DNA of 64,000 bases, taken from Archangium gephyra (GTDB lineage: Bacteria; Myxococcota; Myxococcia; Myxococcales; Myxococcaceae). Below the pieces are notes generated by a model, which was given only the letters and a program-made list of their open reading frames with translations, was not told where the DNA came from and did not search any database. The stretch covers positions 1-64,000 of the forward strand of contig QFQP01000003.1 in the NCBI GenBank assembly GCA_003243425.1. Direction: 5' to 3'. Of the stretch, positions 62,671-64,000 are shown one piece after another (position 1 is the first letter of the stretch; each line of letters starts with the position of its first letter). Made by a program: the position numbers and the translations under genes.

Positions 62671-64000
62671 AACACGGGCTCGCCCTTCTGCTCGTCGCGA
62701 ACGTGGCGGTCGCGGCGCCGCTGAAGCTCTGGCACGGCTACCGGGGCGGCGAAGAAGAAGCGATCGAACGCATCGCCAGGCAGTTCACGAAAGAGACCGG
62801 CGTCGAAGTCGAGCTCCTCGCCGTCCCCTACGACGCGCTGTCATCGAAGCTCACCTCGGCGATTCCCCACGACGCGGGCCCCGACGTCTTCATCTTCGCG
62901 CACGAGCGGCTGCGCCAGTTCCACCGCATGAAGATCGTGGCGCCCTCCGCTTCTCTGGAGCGCGACAAATACCTCCCGCCTGCCGTCGCCGCGCTGGAGC
63001 TGGACGGCGCGTTCTACGGCTACCCGCTCTCGATCAAGTGCCTCGCGCTCTTCGTGCGCGACGGCATCGCGGTGCCGTCGACGACCGCCGAGCTCGAAGC
63101 CCAGCTGCCGGGGCTCAAGGGACCGAACACTTTCGGCATCGCGTGGGAAGCGGGTGACTTCTATTTCCACGCGCCCATCTTCTCGGGCTTCGGAGGTCAG
63201 CTGTTCGACGCCAACGGCCGTGCGCAGTTCGACACGCCCGCCATGGCGAACTCGCTGGCGTGGGTGAAGTCGCTGCAGGACCGCGAGCTGATGCCGCACG
63301 AAGTGAGCGGTGCCCTGGTGAAGACGCTCTTCAACGATCGTCGCGCGGCGATGGTGATCAGCGGCCCCTGGTTCGCGGGCGAGATCGAGCCTTCGACGAA
63401 GTACTCGGTGCACCCGCTCCCCACGGTGACCGAGACGGGTCTGCCGATGTCCCCGTTTCTCGGTGTCGAAGCAGCGTTCGTGTCGTCGCGCACCGCCCAC
63501 GCCGATGACGCACAGAAGCTCGCGAAGTACCTGTCGCTGGGTGAAGCGACGCTCACGCGCGTGAAGTTGGGCCGCCAGATCCCCGCCGAGCTGGCCGCCT
63601 ATGACGACGCCGAGGTCGCCGCCGATCCGCTCATCGGCGCGTTCCGAACCGTCGCCGAACGCGCCACGCCCACGCCGAACACGCTCGAGATGGCGCGCGG
63701 GTGGGAACCCATGAAGCTCGCGCTCAAGGCCGTGCTTCAAGGCGGGGTTCCGCCGAAAGACGCTGGCGCGCTCGCCGACCGCCGCTACCGCGCGCTCAAC
63801 CGCGAAGCGCCTCCGACCACGTCACCGGTCCCGTGGGTCATCGGCGTGGTGCTGTTGGTTGCCGGCTTCGCGGCTTTTCAAATTCGCAAAGCGAAGGGCA
63901 CGTCTTTCCAGAAACGCTACCCCGAGGCGGCACGTGGGCTGGGCTACGTCGCGCCTGCCGCCGCCGGCCTCGCCGTGCTGGTGATCATTCCGTTCGTGAT
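62667..64000 (+). CDS. Sugar-binding protein fused to ABC permease (MalE-MalF type), runs off window
   Basis: At least 444 residues from GTG 62667, overlapping malK-like stop by 4 bp; no stop before the right edge. Signal peptide (LALLLVANVAVAAP) then a MalE-type binding protein: LWHGYRGGEEEAIERIA, PDVFIFAHERL, MVISGPWFAGEIEPS, EAAFVSSRTAHADDAQK. After about residue 390 the chain has a membrane helix (VPWVIGVVLLVAGFAAF) and then RGLGYVAPAAAGLAVLVIIP, the start of a MalF-like permease. Tethering the binding protein to the permease is seen in a few deltaproteobacterial sugar transporters. Substrate probably maltodextrins, from the neighbours. Confidence 0.85.
   Translation, partial: MKHGLALLLVANVAVAAPLKLWHGYRGGEEEAIERIARQFTKETGVEVELLAVPYDALSSKLTSAIPHDAGPDVFIFAHERLRQFHRMKIVAPSASLERDKYLPPAVAALELDGAFYGYPLSIKCLALFVRDGIAVPSTTAELEAQLPGLKGPNTFGIAWEAGDFYFHAPIFSGFGGQLFDANGRAQFDTPAMANSLAWVKSLQDRELMPHEVSGALVKTLFNDRRAAMVISGPWFAGEIEPSTKYSVHPLPTVTETGLPMSPFLGVEAAFVSSRTAHADDAQKLAKYLSLGEATLTRVKLGRQIPAELAAYDDAEVAADPLIGAFRTVAERATPTPNTLEMARGWEPMKLALKAVLQGGVPPKDAGALADRRYRALNREAPPTTSPVPWVIGVVLLVAGFAAFQIRKAKGTSFQKRYPEAARGLGYVAPAAAGLAVLVIIPFV

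Overview
The window looks like chromosomal DNA of a myxobacterium (Myxococcota). It is very GC-rich with a strong GC bias at third codon positions. It encodes a membrane Ser/Thr kinase with a large C-terminal domain, many hybrid histidine kinases, sigma-54 activators, lipoproteins with Asp-Ala-Gly linkers, EGF-like domains or calcium-binding DxDGDG repeats, and a CglD-like von Willebrand lipoprotein. No rRNA, tRNA or CRISPR array was found. No gene-free stretch exceeds 300 bases; the longest gaps are about 215-220 bp (1408-1628, 9728-9943, 36395-36613).

Layout. 1-1407: the end of an IS3-family element fused in frame to a broken EGF-like lipoprotein gene. 1629-4313: Ser/Thr kinase. 4375-9173: leftward signalling run (FHA-HisKA remnant, receiver-kinase, lone receiver, large hybrid kinase joined by 4-bp overlaps). 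9353-13025: small proteins, a triple universal-stress protein and a beta-CASP nuclease. 13039-22017: a membrane-DUF6544-cytochrome fusion, sigma-54 activator, two more kinases, a CBS protein and two c-type cytochromes. 22156-25622: stress and redox genes (OsmC, VIT-like transporter, CBS, SDR, UspA, hydrolase lipoprotein). 25679-27963: truncated oxidase remnant and a periplasmic-sensor kinase. 27970-36394: three-gene unit of OB-fold membrane protein, flotillin and a 1827-residue AAA ATPase, the best candidate for an incompletely described system. 36614-45187: DUF309-CPXCG fusion, BKACE enzyme, RarA, an NtrB/NtrC-like pair, a diguanylate cyclase, a glycosyltransferase and a YdjC/HpnK deacetylase. 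45251-52002: CglD-like lipoprotein, methyltransferase and FadI-FadJ beta-oxidation operon with an operator-like palindrome. 52078-64000: OM protein, TPR membrane protein and an alpha-glucan utilisation locus (surface amylase, OM porin, PilZ protein, surface isoamylase, SDR, MalK-type ATPase, MalE-MalF fusion).

How the genes work together. The right-hand 10 kb makes a coherent pathway: lipoprotein glucan hydrolases outside, a beta-barrel porin, and an ABC importer whose binding protein is fused to its permease. The left half is dominated by phosphorelay proteins, several with altered phospho-acceptor residues, so cross-talk or output-locked receivers are likely. Five single-base frameshifts were reconstructed, mostly at short G/C runs. 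Each, when corrected, restores a convincing protein, so residual sequencing indels are as likely as real gene decay.
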